DNA of 12,897 bases from NCBI GenBank assembly GCA_913040875.1, contig CAJWHX010000053.1:1-12897 (forward strand), given 5' to 3'. Below are positions 7,476 to 12,897 of this stretch, piece after piece. The notes beneath the pieces were generated by a model. That model saw nothing but the letters and a program-made list of their open reading frames with translations. It was not told where the DNA came from and made no database searches. The DNA is from an uncultured Pseudomonadota bacterium. Its GTDB lineage: Bacteria; Myxococcota; UBA796. Each line of letters opens with the position of its first letter. Positions within the stretch are counted from its first letter, which is position 1. The position numbers and the translations under genes are program-made.

Positions 7476-10400
7476 TTACAAGTTGCGTCTATATTCACCA
7501 CCAATGGTGTAGAGCTGCTGTGTGATTTGACCGAGGCTGGCAACGCGGACAGCCCTCATCAGACTGGCAAAGATGTTGCCGTTCTGCAAGGCTGTTTGTC
7601 GTAGATCTTCCAGTGCAGTCTCTGTTTCCGATGCATGTTTGGCCTGAAAGACGTGCAATCTGTCAATCTGGTCTTGCTTTTCAGTAGGGGTTGCTCGGCG
7701 CAATTCCACTGTTGGGGGCTCCCAATTGTCATGCGTGGTGTTTGGGTCCAAGAAGGTGTTGATACCAATAATGGGGAGGTCTCCAGAGTGCTTTCTCATT
7801 TCGTAATAGAGACTCTCTTCTTGAATCTTGCCACGTTGGTATTGCGTTTCCATCGCTCCAAGAACACCGCCTCGATCATCGATTCGCTCAAACTCTTCCA
7901 ATACGGCCTCTTCGACCAAATCTGTGAGTTCCTCAACGATGTAGGAGCCTTGAAGGGCATTTTCGTTTTGCAACAGCCCAAATTCCCAGTTGATGATCTT
8001 CTGAATCGCCATCGCCCGCCGTACAGATTCTTCTGTCGGAGTGGTGATGGCTTCGTCATAGGCATTGGTGTGGAGAGAGTTGCAGTTGTCATACAGTGCA
8101 AGCAGTGCTTGCAACGTCGTCCGAATGTCGTTGAATTGGATTTCACGAGCATGCAATGAACGACCGGATGTCTGAATGTGGTACTTTAGTTTTTGTGAGC
8201 GTTCGTTTGCGCTGTAGAGATCCCGCATCGCTACCGACCATATTCTTCGTGCGACACGACCGATAACCGTATATTCAGGGTCCATGCCGTTGGAGAAGAA
8301 GAAGGAAAGGTTTGGCGCAAAGGCGTTGATGTCCATTCCTCTAGAGCGATAGTATTCGACCAATGTAAAGCCATTCGCCAATGTGAACGCCAGCTGCGAT
8401 ATGGGGTTGGCGCCAGCTTCTGCGATGTGGTAGCCAGAAATGGAGACGGAGTAATAGTTGCGGACTTTGTTGTTGATGAAGTACTCTTGAATGTCTCCCA
8501 TCATTTTGAGGGCGAAATCAAGCGAGAAGATACAGGTGTTTTGCGCTTGGTCTTCTTTTAAGATGTCAGCTTGTACAGTTCCTCGAACAACGGCAATGGT
8601 CTTGGCTTCGAGATCCGCTGTCTCCTCTGCATTTGGTTCACGTCCTTCACGCTCTCTGAACACATCCATCTGTTGGTCTATGGCGGTGTTCATGTACATC
8701 GCCAGTAAAATTGGTGCGGGACCGTTGATGGTCATCGACACCGAGGTAGTCTTCGCACAGAGATCAAATCCTTTGTACAGTAGTTTCATGTCGTCAAGAG
8801 TGGCGATGCTGACACCTGACTCACCAACTTTCCCAAAGATGTCCGGACGCAATGCAGGATCTTCACCATATAGGGTTACAGAGTCAAAAGCGGTGGACAG
8901 TCGATGGACGGTTTCACCCTTGCACAAGAAGTGAAAGCGATCGTTCGTACGAGCGGGTCCACCTTCACCAGCAAACATACGTTTTGGCTCTTCACCCTTC
9001 TTTTTGAGTGGGAACACACCCGCTGTAAATGGAAACTTGCCTGGAACATTTTCTTTTCCCAAGAATCTCAATCGGTCACCGTGTCCTTGAAGCTTGGGAA
9101 GGGCAACACGGGCGATTTTACTTTTTGACAACGACTCTACGTACATGGGTTGACGAATCTCTCTGCCGCGAACGGTGTACACATACTCATCTTGTGTGTA
9201 TTGCTCGACGAGCGCATCCCATCCATTCAATGCTTTCTGGTAATCTGGCTGTAATCCTTCTAGCACTTCGATGGCCTTTTGCTCGAGTGTATCGCGATTG
9301 GCTTCGGGCATGACAGCGGCCGCGTCTGTGAGTGCCTGATGTAGATGGGCAATCTTCGCTTGGCTCTCCACCGTTGAGTGGTATGTTCGAAGTGTGCGTA
9401 CGATGTCACGTAGGTAGTTGTTCCGTTCTGGAGGGATGATGCGTTGCCGAAGGGGAGTGGCTTTGGATTCTGGGATTGGAATTTTAGAGTTGTACTCGAC
9501 ACCGTTGTGTGCTGAGATCTCCGTCAGCAAGTGTCTATAGGCTGCGTTGACACCACCATCGTTAAACTGCGCCGCAATGGTTCCAAAGACGGGGAGAGAC
9601 TCATCTTCAGCATGCCACAGTTTTCGGTTGCGCTTGACCTGCTTTCGAACATCTCTAAAGGCATCTTCGGCACCACGCCGGTCAAACTTGTTGAGGACAA
9701 TGATGTCTGCAAAGTCCAGCATGTCAATCTTTTCGAGTTGACTTGGTGCACCAAATTCTGGAGTCATTACGTACATGCACACATCCGAGATGTCAATGAT
9801 CGCTGAGTTTCCTTGACCAATACCAGAGGTTTCAACAATGATCAGGTCAAAGTCTGCCTGTTTACAAATGTGAATCGCATCTTGGGTTGCATCCGACAGT
9901 TCAGCACCGCTTTTACGCGTCGCCAAGGATCGAGCGAAGCATTGTTCAGCACGCAGGCTGTTCATTCGAATCCGGTCTCCCAACAAAGCCCCGCCGGTTC
10001 TTCGTCTGGATGGATCAATACTCAAAATAGCGATCTTTTTCTCGGGGAAGTCCGAAGTGAAGCGGCGAATGAGTTCATCTGTAAATGATGACTTTCCGGC
10101 TCCACCAGTACCGGTAATCCCGATTACTGGGACAACACGGTCTGTAGATGCTGCAAGTACATGAGAGATATCTTCAGGCTGGTTTTCCGCAAAACTGATG
10201 GCCCTTGCCAGGGCGCCGAACTGATATGGATTGTCAGCTGATAGATCTTCTAGGGAAGGGGGATCCACCAAGACAGAGTAGTCCGAAGATTTCAGTAGAT
10301 CTCCAATCATGCCTTCAAGGCCCATTTTACGCCCATCTTCTGGGGAGTAAATTCGAGTCACACCATAGGCGTGGAGCTTACGAATCTCGTCAGGAACGAT

Positions 10401-10709
10401 CACGCCCCCACCGCCACCAAAGACTTTGATGTGCTCAGCATTGTTCTCTTTTAACAAGTCTACCATGTAGGAAAAGAACTCTACGTGACCACCTTGATAC
10501 GAAGATATAGCGATCCCTTGAGCATCTTCTTGAATCGCTGTCCGAACGATGTCTCTTACCGATCTATTGTGACCCAAATGAATGACCTCTGCACCACCGT
10601 CTTGGATCAACCTTCTCATGATATTGATCGCTGCATCATGGCCATCAAAGAGTGATGCCGCGGTGACAATTCGTACGGGATGTTCAAGCTCAGTAGATTG
10701 TACATTCAT
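7476..10709 (-). CDS. icmF: Fused isobutyryl-CoA mutase IcmF
   Basis: Adenosylcobalamin enzyme that interconverts isobutyryl-CoA and n-butyryl-CoA, with its G-protein chaperone fused in. Domains in order: B12-binding (about 10-145; DGHD at 22-25 gives the axial His24, SSYQGGH at 69-75, VFGGGGG at 96-102); MeaB-like GTPase (about 190-410; Walker A GTGGAGKSS at 200-208, SIDPSRRRTGG at 230-240, VETSGIGQG, NKFD at 340-343); linker; mutase barrel and tail (about 500-1077). The mutase has Phe566 in TAGVFP and Gln723 in AQNTCIF, at positions where methylmalonyl-CoA mutase has Tyr and Arg, so branched acyl-CoA without a second carboxylate is the expected substrate. The 1077 residues fit the family. 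ATG at 10707-10709 has GGAG 7 bases upstream. It heads a likely operon with the pseudokinase and MBL genes. Confidence 0.96.
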   Translation of the reverse strand: MNVQSTELEHPVRIVTAASLFDGHDAAINIMRRLIQDGGAEVIHLGHNRSVRDIVRTAIQEDAQGIAISSYQGGHVEFFSYMVDLLKENNAEHIKVFGGGGGVIVPDEIRKLHAYGVTRIYSPEDGRKMGLEGMIGDLLKSSDYSVLVDPPSLEDLSADNPYQFGALARAISFAENQPEDISHVLAASTDRVVPVIGITGTGGAGKSSFTDELIRRFTSDFPEKKIAILSIDPSRRRTGGALLGDRIRMNSLRAEQCFARSLATRKSGAELSDATQDAIHICKQADFDLIIVETSGIGQGNSAIIDISDVCMYVMTPEFGAPSQLEKIDMLDFADIIVLNKFDRRGAEDAFRDVRKQVKRNRKLWHAEDESLPVFGTIAAQFNDGGVNAAYRHLLTEISAHNGVEYNSKIPIPESKATPLRQRIIPPERNNYLRDIVRTLRTYHSTVESQAKIAHLHQALTDAAAVMPEANRDTLEQKAIEVLEGLQPDYQKALNGWDALVEQYTQDEYVYTVRGREIRQPMYVESLSKSKIARVALPKLQGHGDRLRFLGKENVPGKFPFTAGVFPLKKKGEEPKRMFAGEGGPARTNDRFHFLCKGETVHRLSTAFDSVTLYGEDPALRPDIFGKVGESGVSIATLDDMKLLYKGFDLCAKTTSVSMTINGPAPILLAMYMNTAIDQQMDVFREREGREPNAEETADLEAKTIAVVRGTVQADILKEDQAQNTCIFSLDFALKMMGDIQEYFINNKVRNYYSVSISGYHIAEAGANPISQLAFTLANGFTLVEYYRSRGMDINAFAPNLSFFFSNGMDPEYTVIGRVARRIWSVAMRDLYSANERSQKLKYHIQTSGRSLHAREIQFNDIRTTLQALLALYDNCNSLHTNAYDEAITTPTEESVRRAMAIQKIINWEFGLLQNENALQGSYIVEELTDLVEEAVLEEFERIDDRGGVLGAMETQYQRGKIQEESLYYEMRKHSGDLPIIGINTFLDPNTTHDNWEPPTVELRRATPTEKQDQIDRLHVFQAKHASETETALEDLRQTALQNGNIFASLMRAVRVASLGQITQQLYTIGGEYRRNL

Positions 10710-10736
10710 GAGAGGGCTCCGAGTTTATCGATTGTT

Positions 10737-10746
10737 GGCGTACGCC
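10737..10746. promoter_or_regulatory. Candidate operator, palindrome GGCGTACGCC, upstream of icmF
   Basis: A perfect 10-bp GC-rich palindrome centred about 32 bases before the icmF start codon, in otherwise AT-rich surroundings. Its position fits an operator overlapping or just downstream of the icmF transcription start. No regulator gene is adjacent in the window, so the binding protein is unknown. Confidence 0.3.
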
Positions 10747-11006
10747 TGAACCTTTTTGTAACGCAATGTGGTCATTCAGTCATCAAGATATTCGGGCATT
10801 CGCAAGCTGGGTCCAGAAAAACCTAATAATTTTCGATGTGGTTGTATACATTCGAGTTCTGGTTGTGTAGACTGTACCCTGTTGATTCAATTGAATATTT
10901 GGCAAACTGATTGTCAAAAATGATCATTATTTGATCGGTTGATCCCATGATCTTCTCTAGAGGTCAATGTCGTACGATATCGGTTTATACGACCGGTATT
11001 GACGAT

Positions 11007-11024
11007 TGCGTAAAATTTTACGCA
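11007..11024. repeat. Perfect 18-bp palindrome
   Basis: TGCGTAAAATTTTACGCA is fully self-complementary with no spacer. It sits midway in the ATCGGT/GATC cluster. A DNA-binding dimer site is the natural reading; it is too short in loop and has no T-run of its own for a terminator. Confidence 0.6.
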
Positions 11025-11076
11025 TAGAAAACCGATCTTTTTGATCATATAAATTGGTGATTATGTGCAATGACTA

Positions 11077-11085
11077 TGTTATGAT
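11077..11085 (+). promoter_or_regulatory. Extended -10 promoter of the small RNA candidate
   Basis: TG-T-TATGAT is an extended -10 element with five of six matches to TATAAT. A TTGGTG at 11054-11059 lies 20 bases before TATGAT, too far for a standard -35 box, which is tolerable with an extended -10. Transcription would begin near 11092. The ATCGGT word at 11084-11089 overlaps its downstream edge. Confidence 0.45.
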
Positions 11086-11091
11086 CGGTAT

Positions 11092-11178
11092 GAAGATAAA
11101 CTGATGAATGTTGAGGGACATTTGAGGGAAATCAGTTTATTGAGAAGGTTGCTTTGGGGAAGGCGGCCTTCTTTTTTT
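11092..11178 (+). ncRNA. Candidate small RNA of about 87 nt
   Basis: Immediately after the extended -10 element comes a perfect 10-bp stem, ATAAACTGAT (11096-11105) with ATCAGTTTAT (11131-11140), extendable by one G-U pair. Its 25-base loop contains two near-identical TTGAGGGA words (11111-11118 and 11122-11129). A linker then leads into a GC hairpin with a run of seven T. Promoter, structured body and terminator in about 100 bases, with no credible gene between, is the layout of a bacterial small RNA. The loop words AGGGA fit the ANGGA pattern bound by CsrA/RsmA proteins, and also look like Shine-Dalgarno sequences; either reading is inference. I do not recognise a known RNA family. Confidence 0.45.
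11159..11178 (+). terminator. Rho-independent terminator of the small RNA candidate
   Basis: GAAGG (11159-11163), loop CGG, CCTTC (11167-11171), followed by seven T (11172-11178). A second GAAGG at 11144-11148, extended as AGAAGG against CCTTCT, could pair with the same 3' arm, so two mutually exclusive stems are possible. It lies downstream of no protein gene on the plus strand. Confidence 0.7.
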
Positions 11179-11180
11179 GC

Positions 11181-11564
11181 TAAAAGTTGATGTGCGGTGT
11201 CGTATTCTTCGACTTCACTTGTCTAGAAACGTTCGGATACGAGAGTATACCTCACGTTTATATCCTTCGTGCATCCTGTGAATTCACCATCCACTCTCAA
11301 CTTTGAAACGATGAAGATGGTTGGTCTTTTTAGGATGACTTGGGTGTTGGTTTGATCTGCGTTGGCTGGTTGATTTAGCAGTGGGCTTAGGGCTGAGGCT
11401 GTTTTGGGTGAGTGGTTTGTGGTTTGGTGGCTGGTTGATGTAGTCGTTGGGTTCTCCGTAGAATCCGTGTAAGGCAACGGTTTATCATATGTCGATTGTG
11501 TACAATGAACCTAGGGTAGGTTTAGCCTTAGTCACGTTGGGTCTAATGCATACAAAAAATGTGA
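11181..11564. other. Intergenic stretch with a G/T-rich tract, no supported gene
   Basis: No frame here has a good start with ribosome binding site. About 11325-11455 is roughly four-fifths G plus T on the plus strand. Short open frames across it on both strands are explained by this composition. A small hairpin, AACCTA-GGG-TAGGTT, is at 11508-11522. The right end carries an upstream module resembling that of the next gene. Confidence 0.6.
11363..11443 (+). repeat. Direct repeat TGGCTGGTTGAT(T/G)TAG, two copies
   Basis: Copies at 11363-11378 and 11428-11443 match at 15 of 16 bases and are 65 bases apart, inside the G/T-rich tract. Each contains GCTGGTTG, one base away from the Escherichia coli Chi octamer GCTGGTGG. 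With such biased composition some chance similarity is expected. Confidence 0.45.
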
Positions 11565-11578
11565 TACGATTGTATCAA
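11531..11578 (+). promoter_or_regulatory. Upstream module of the SUMF1 gene, related to 12515-12559
   Basis: Begins GTCACGTTGGGTC and ends GTATCAA, sharing 12 of the first 13 bases, an AAAATG in the middle and the final GTATCAA with the region before the lipoprotein gene at 12574. It contains an inverted repeat TGATAC-GATT-GTATCA (11562-11577). TACGAT inside it could be a -10 box. Unlike the other copy, it is not followed by a ribosome binding site and signal-peptide start. Confidence 0.45.
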
Positions 11579-11609
11579 CCAATGTGATGGGCAAGACCTG
11601 AACTGTGGC

Positions 11610-12464
11610 TTGACCAATTGCGACACCAACCTCGATTTGGGTGGAGGTCAGTCAATGGACTTGGTGCTGATACCGAGTGGGGCTGATCCTCAAGGTCGCT
11701 ACAACATTACGAGTGATTTTTACTTGATGACCACCGAAGTGACACAGGGTATGTTCACAGCATTGATGTCCTACGACCCAACGACGCATTCGACAACCTA
11801 TGGTGTTGGGAACGATTATCCTGCTTACTATGTGAACTGGCACATGGCAGCAGACTTTGCGAACAAGGTGACCCAGCGACACAACAGTTTGAATGGAACC
11901 AGTCTCCAAGAGTGCTACAGTTGCTCAAGTTCCGGTACAACCAATGTGACTTGTACCGAGGCAGTGAATTCCTATCAGTGCAGTGGTTACGTGTTGCCAA
12001 CAGAGGCAGAGTGGGAATACGCAGCAAGAAGTGGAACCCAATACGACTTTTGGACACCGAATGGTGGTGGTAATGTTTTTCCGAATGACTGTAATGGAAT
12101 GGGGTTGATATTGGATGGCGTTAACAATCCACTGTTGAGAGACTATGCTTGGTATTGTGGAAATCGCAACAATCAGTATGGTGGTGAGGGCTCAAAAGAA
12201 GTGGGTCAAAAGTTACCAAATGGCTTTGGTCTCTATGACATGCATGGAAATATTTGGGAATGGACTCAAGATGGCGATGGCTGCAGTTTTCCACAGGTCA
12301 GTATAGACCCGTACTGCAGTACCGTAGGTTCCAATCGCGTCATTCGTGGTGGTGCCTGGACCGACCAAACGAGCTACATGCGGTCGTCGTATCAGCCGTA
12401 TGCGTACGGTAACCCGACGGGGCGTAACTGGGGTATTGGGTTTCGCTTGGGACTTCACCCATAA
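11610..12464 (+). CDS. SUMF1/FGE-fold domain protein, probably 5'-truncated
   Basis: Formylglycine-generating-enzyme-like (SUMF1/EgtB/PvdO) domain covering nearly all 284 residues from the TTG at 11610. Seen are MDLVLIPSG at the domain start, TTEVTQGMF (41-49), YVLPTEAEWEYAAR (127-140), GLYDMHGNIWEW (207-218), RVIRGGAW (243-250) and GIGFRLGLHP at the end. An extra Cys-rich insert (Cys102, 105, 115, 124) implies disulfides and an exported protein, yet no signal peptide exists. The frame stays open back to 11565 and would add Cys-rich residues (YDCINQCDGQDLNCG) but has no ATG or GTG and no ribosome binding site. The two active-site Cys of true FGE are absent: the matching segment reads GGAWTDQTSYMRSS. 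So it is not a sulfatase activator; binding or structural roles are open. A decapitated gene or pseudogene is likely. Confidence 0.8.
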   Translation: MTNCDTNLDLGGGQSMDLVLIPSGADPQGRYNITSDFYLMTTEVTQGMFTALMSYDPTTHSTTYGVGNDYPAYYVNWHMAADFANKVTQRHNSLNGTSLQECYSCSSSGTTNVTCTEAVNSYQCSGYVLPTEAEWEYAARSGTQYDFWTPNGGGNVFPNDCNGMGLILDGVNNPLLRDYAWYCGNRNNQYGGEGSKEVGQKLPNGFGLYDMHGNIWEWTQDGDGCSFPQVSIDPYCSTVGSNRVIRGGAWTDQTSYMRSSYQPYAYGNPTGRNWGIGFRLGLHP

Positions 12465-12514
12465 CCCTTACAGACATCATCAAATTGCCACTCAGTAACA
12501 ATGAGTCTGGTTAA

Positions 12515-12559
12515 GTCACGTTGAGTCACATTCAGAAAATGATTACGTTATGGTATCAA
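12515..12559 (+). promoter_or_regulatory. Promoter module of the DT-rich lipoprotein gene
   Basis: TTGAGT (12521-12526), 17 bases, TACGTT (12544-12549) is a plausible promoter with a start near 12556 and a leader of about 18 bases. The block GTCACGTTGAGTC to GTATCAA parallels 11531-11578 in order and sequence. A partial inverted repeat (TGATTAC with GTATCA) occupies the -10 region. Confidence 0.4.
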
Positions 12560-12573
12560 TCATAGGAGTTTCT

Positions 12574-12897
12574 ATGACAAGAATGCTTATTGTTGGGGTA
12601 CTGTTATTCAGCACCGCCTGTTCAGAACGATTCTGGAAAGACCCGTCGACGCCTGACGAAACAGACACCGATCTGTTGACCGACACAGGGGATACCGATG
12701 TTGCAGATACCGACACCGCTGAAGAAGAGTTGGTCGACCCAGCTGCCGAGGGGCGAGAACAACCGTCCATTCAGTGTGCCGGTGGGGGTTTTGTCGAAGG
12801 GACGACGTATTCAGGGGCGATTTGCTTTGCACCCGTCGACGCGGTTGGGGGAGAACTCTCGAACGGTACCACCAGTTCATCTAGAAATTACCAATGG
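12574..12897 (+). CDS. Lipoprotein with Asp/Thr-rich linker, partial (3' end outside window)
   Basis: Open from ATG 12574 to the right edge, 108 codons visible. AGGAG (12564-12568) lies 5 bases before the start. The N-terminus MTRMLIVGVLLFSTAC is a lipoprotein signal with Cys16 as the lipidated residue (Ser at -3 is not the commonest choice). Residues about 22-52 form an acidic, repetitive linker with DTDTA, DTGDTD and ETDTD words, of the kind that tethers surface lipoprotein domains in Myxococcota-like bacteria. After it begins an ordered, Gly- and Ser-rich part with two Cys (IQCAGGGFVEG and GAICFAPVDA). I do not recognise this domain from the part shown. The upstream module is shared with the SUMF1 gene, so common regulation is likely. 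Confidence 0.8.
   Translation, partial: MTRMLIVGVLLFSTACSERFWKDPSTPDETDTDLLTDTGDTDVADTDTAEEELVDPAAEGREQPSIQCAGGGFVEGTTYSGAICFAPVDAVGGELSNGTTSSSRNYQW

Larger units (their letters stand above)
10921..11089. repeat. Cluster of ATCGGT words and GATC sites
   Basis: ATCGGT occurs at 10934, 10979 and 11084 on the plus strand and once inverted (ACCGAT at 11031), with a related ACCGGT at 10992. GATC occurs seven times between 10922 and 11086, where less than one would be expected by chance. The left part (TGATCA then GATCGGTT) and the right part (AACCGATC then TGATCA-like) form a loose inverted arrangement about 100 bases apart around the 18-bp palindrome. The last ATCGGT overlaps the -10 box of the small RNA candidate, which suggests operators; an iteron-like role is another reading. 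Confidence 0.45.
10710..11090. other. Intergenic region upstream of icmF, no protein gene, rich in palindromes
   Basis: No frame in this stretch has a supported start, ribosome binding site or recognisable product. It is AT-rich, especially after 10850, and contains several perfect palindromes and repeated ATCGGT and GATC words listed separately. A TTGATG with CGTTAC 17 bases on, upstream of icmF on the minus strand, is only a poor promoter match. The region should hold the icmF promoter and the control region of the small RNA candidate. Confidence 0.7.

Noticed and set aside
7635..9128. Several plus-strand frames of 74-174 codons opposite icmF (for example 7635-8159, 8491-8934)
   Set aside because: They lie antisense to a well-conserved enzyme, lack ribosome binding sites and show no recognisable domains.
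10921..11089. Chromosomal replication origin (GATC cluster, AT-rich DNA)
   Set aside because: I see no DnaA boxes of the TTATNCACA type and no dnaA, dnaN, gyrB or parAB genes nearby.
11104..11190. 28-codon plus-strand frame within the small RNA candidate
   Set aside because: No Shine-Dalgarno sequence precedes its ATG, and it would run through the terminator hairpin and T-run.
11330..11446. Hydrophobic Trp/Gly/Leu-rich plus-strand frame ending at TAG 11443
   Set aside because: No start codon with ribosome binding site; G/T-rich DNA gives Gly, Val, Leu and Trp codons by chance.
11223..11477. 84-codon minus-strand frame, Thr/Ser/Pro-rich
   Set aside because: It starts with TTG, has no ribosome binding site, and its composition simply mirrors the G/T-rich tract on the other strand.
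11610..12464. True formylglycine-generating (sulfatase-activating) enzyme
   Set aside because: The two catalytic cysteines near the C-terminal GGSW-type motif are replaced, and no sulfatase gene is in the window.
12491..12508. Terminator after the SUMF1 gene (ACTCA ... TGAGT hairpin)
   Set aside because: Only 5 bp of stem and no following T-run.
1..12897. CRISPR arrays, tRNA or rRNA genes, insertion sequences
   Set aside because: No regularly spaced repeats, no cloverleaf-type sequence, no transposase frames or terminal inverted repeats were found on reading both strands.

Overview
The window reads as chromosomal DNA of a Gram-negative bacterium of moderate, slightly AT-leaning composition. 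A Myxococcota or other former deltaproteobacterium is my best guess, not a proof. The pointers are several predicted lipoproteins, one with an Asp/Thr-Asp linker, a Cys-rich SUMF1-type protein, a membrane-anchored Ser/Thr-kinase-like protein, a fused isobutyryl-CoA mutase (IcmF), and a MotA/TolQ/ExbB protein.

Layout. 1-443 (minus) is the N-terminal part of a TolQ/ExbB-type channel subunit. 689-1423 (minus) is a thioredoxin-fold lipoprotein with a strong terminator behind it. 1552-2271 (minus) is a Rossmann/DUF2520 protein, divergent from the housekeeping pair rbfA-truB (2372-3753, plus). A compact block follows in which neighbours overlap: truB and a DedA-family gene converge, DedA and tsaE diverge with interlocking start codons, tsaE and a ComEA-like helix-hairpin-helix gene share a GTGA junction, and that gene converges on an MBL-fold hydrolase gene. 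From 10709 down to 5143 the minus strand carries a likely operon: icmF (1077 aa), a degenerate kinase with a C-terminal membrane anchor, and the MBL-fold hydrolase. 

10710-11564 has no convincing protein gene but is rich in structure. It holds a GGCGTACGCC palindrome next to icmF, a cluster of ATCGGT/GATC repeats around an 18-bp palindrome, a promoter plus hairpin plus terminator arrangement that looks like a small RNA gene of about 87 nt, and a tract very rich in G and T with a repeated 16-mer. After it come a SUMF1-domain gene that seems to have lost its 5' end and a DT-rich lipoprotein gene running off the window. Their upstream regions are related to each other.

How the genes may work together. 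rbfA and truB serve ribosome maturation and tRNA modification, and tsaE serves tRNA t6A synthesis. IcmF would interconvert isobutyryl-CoA and butyryl-CoA with B12. The pseudokinase and hydrolase behind it have no known link to that reaction and are the most interesting protein context here. The strongest candidates for something undescribed are the icmF-pseudokinase-MBL set and the small RNA locus with its repeat-rich upstream region.
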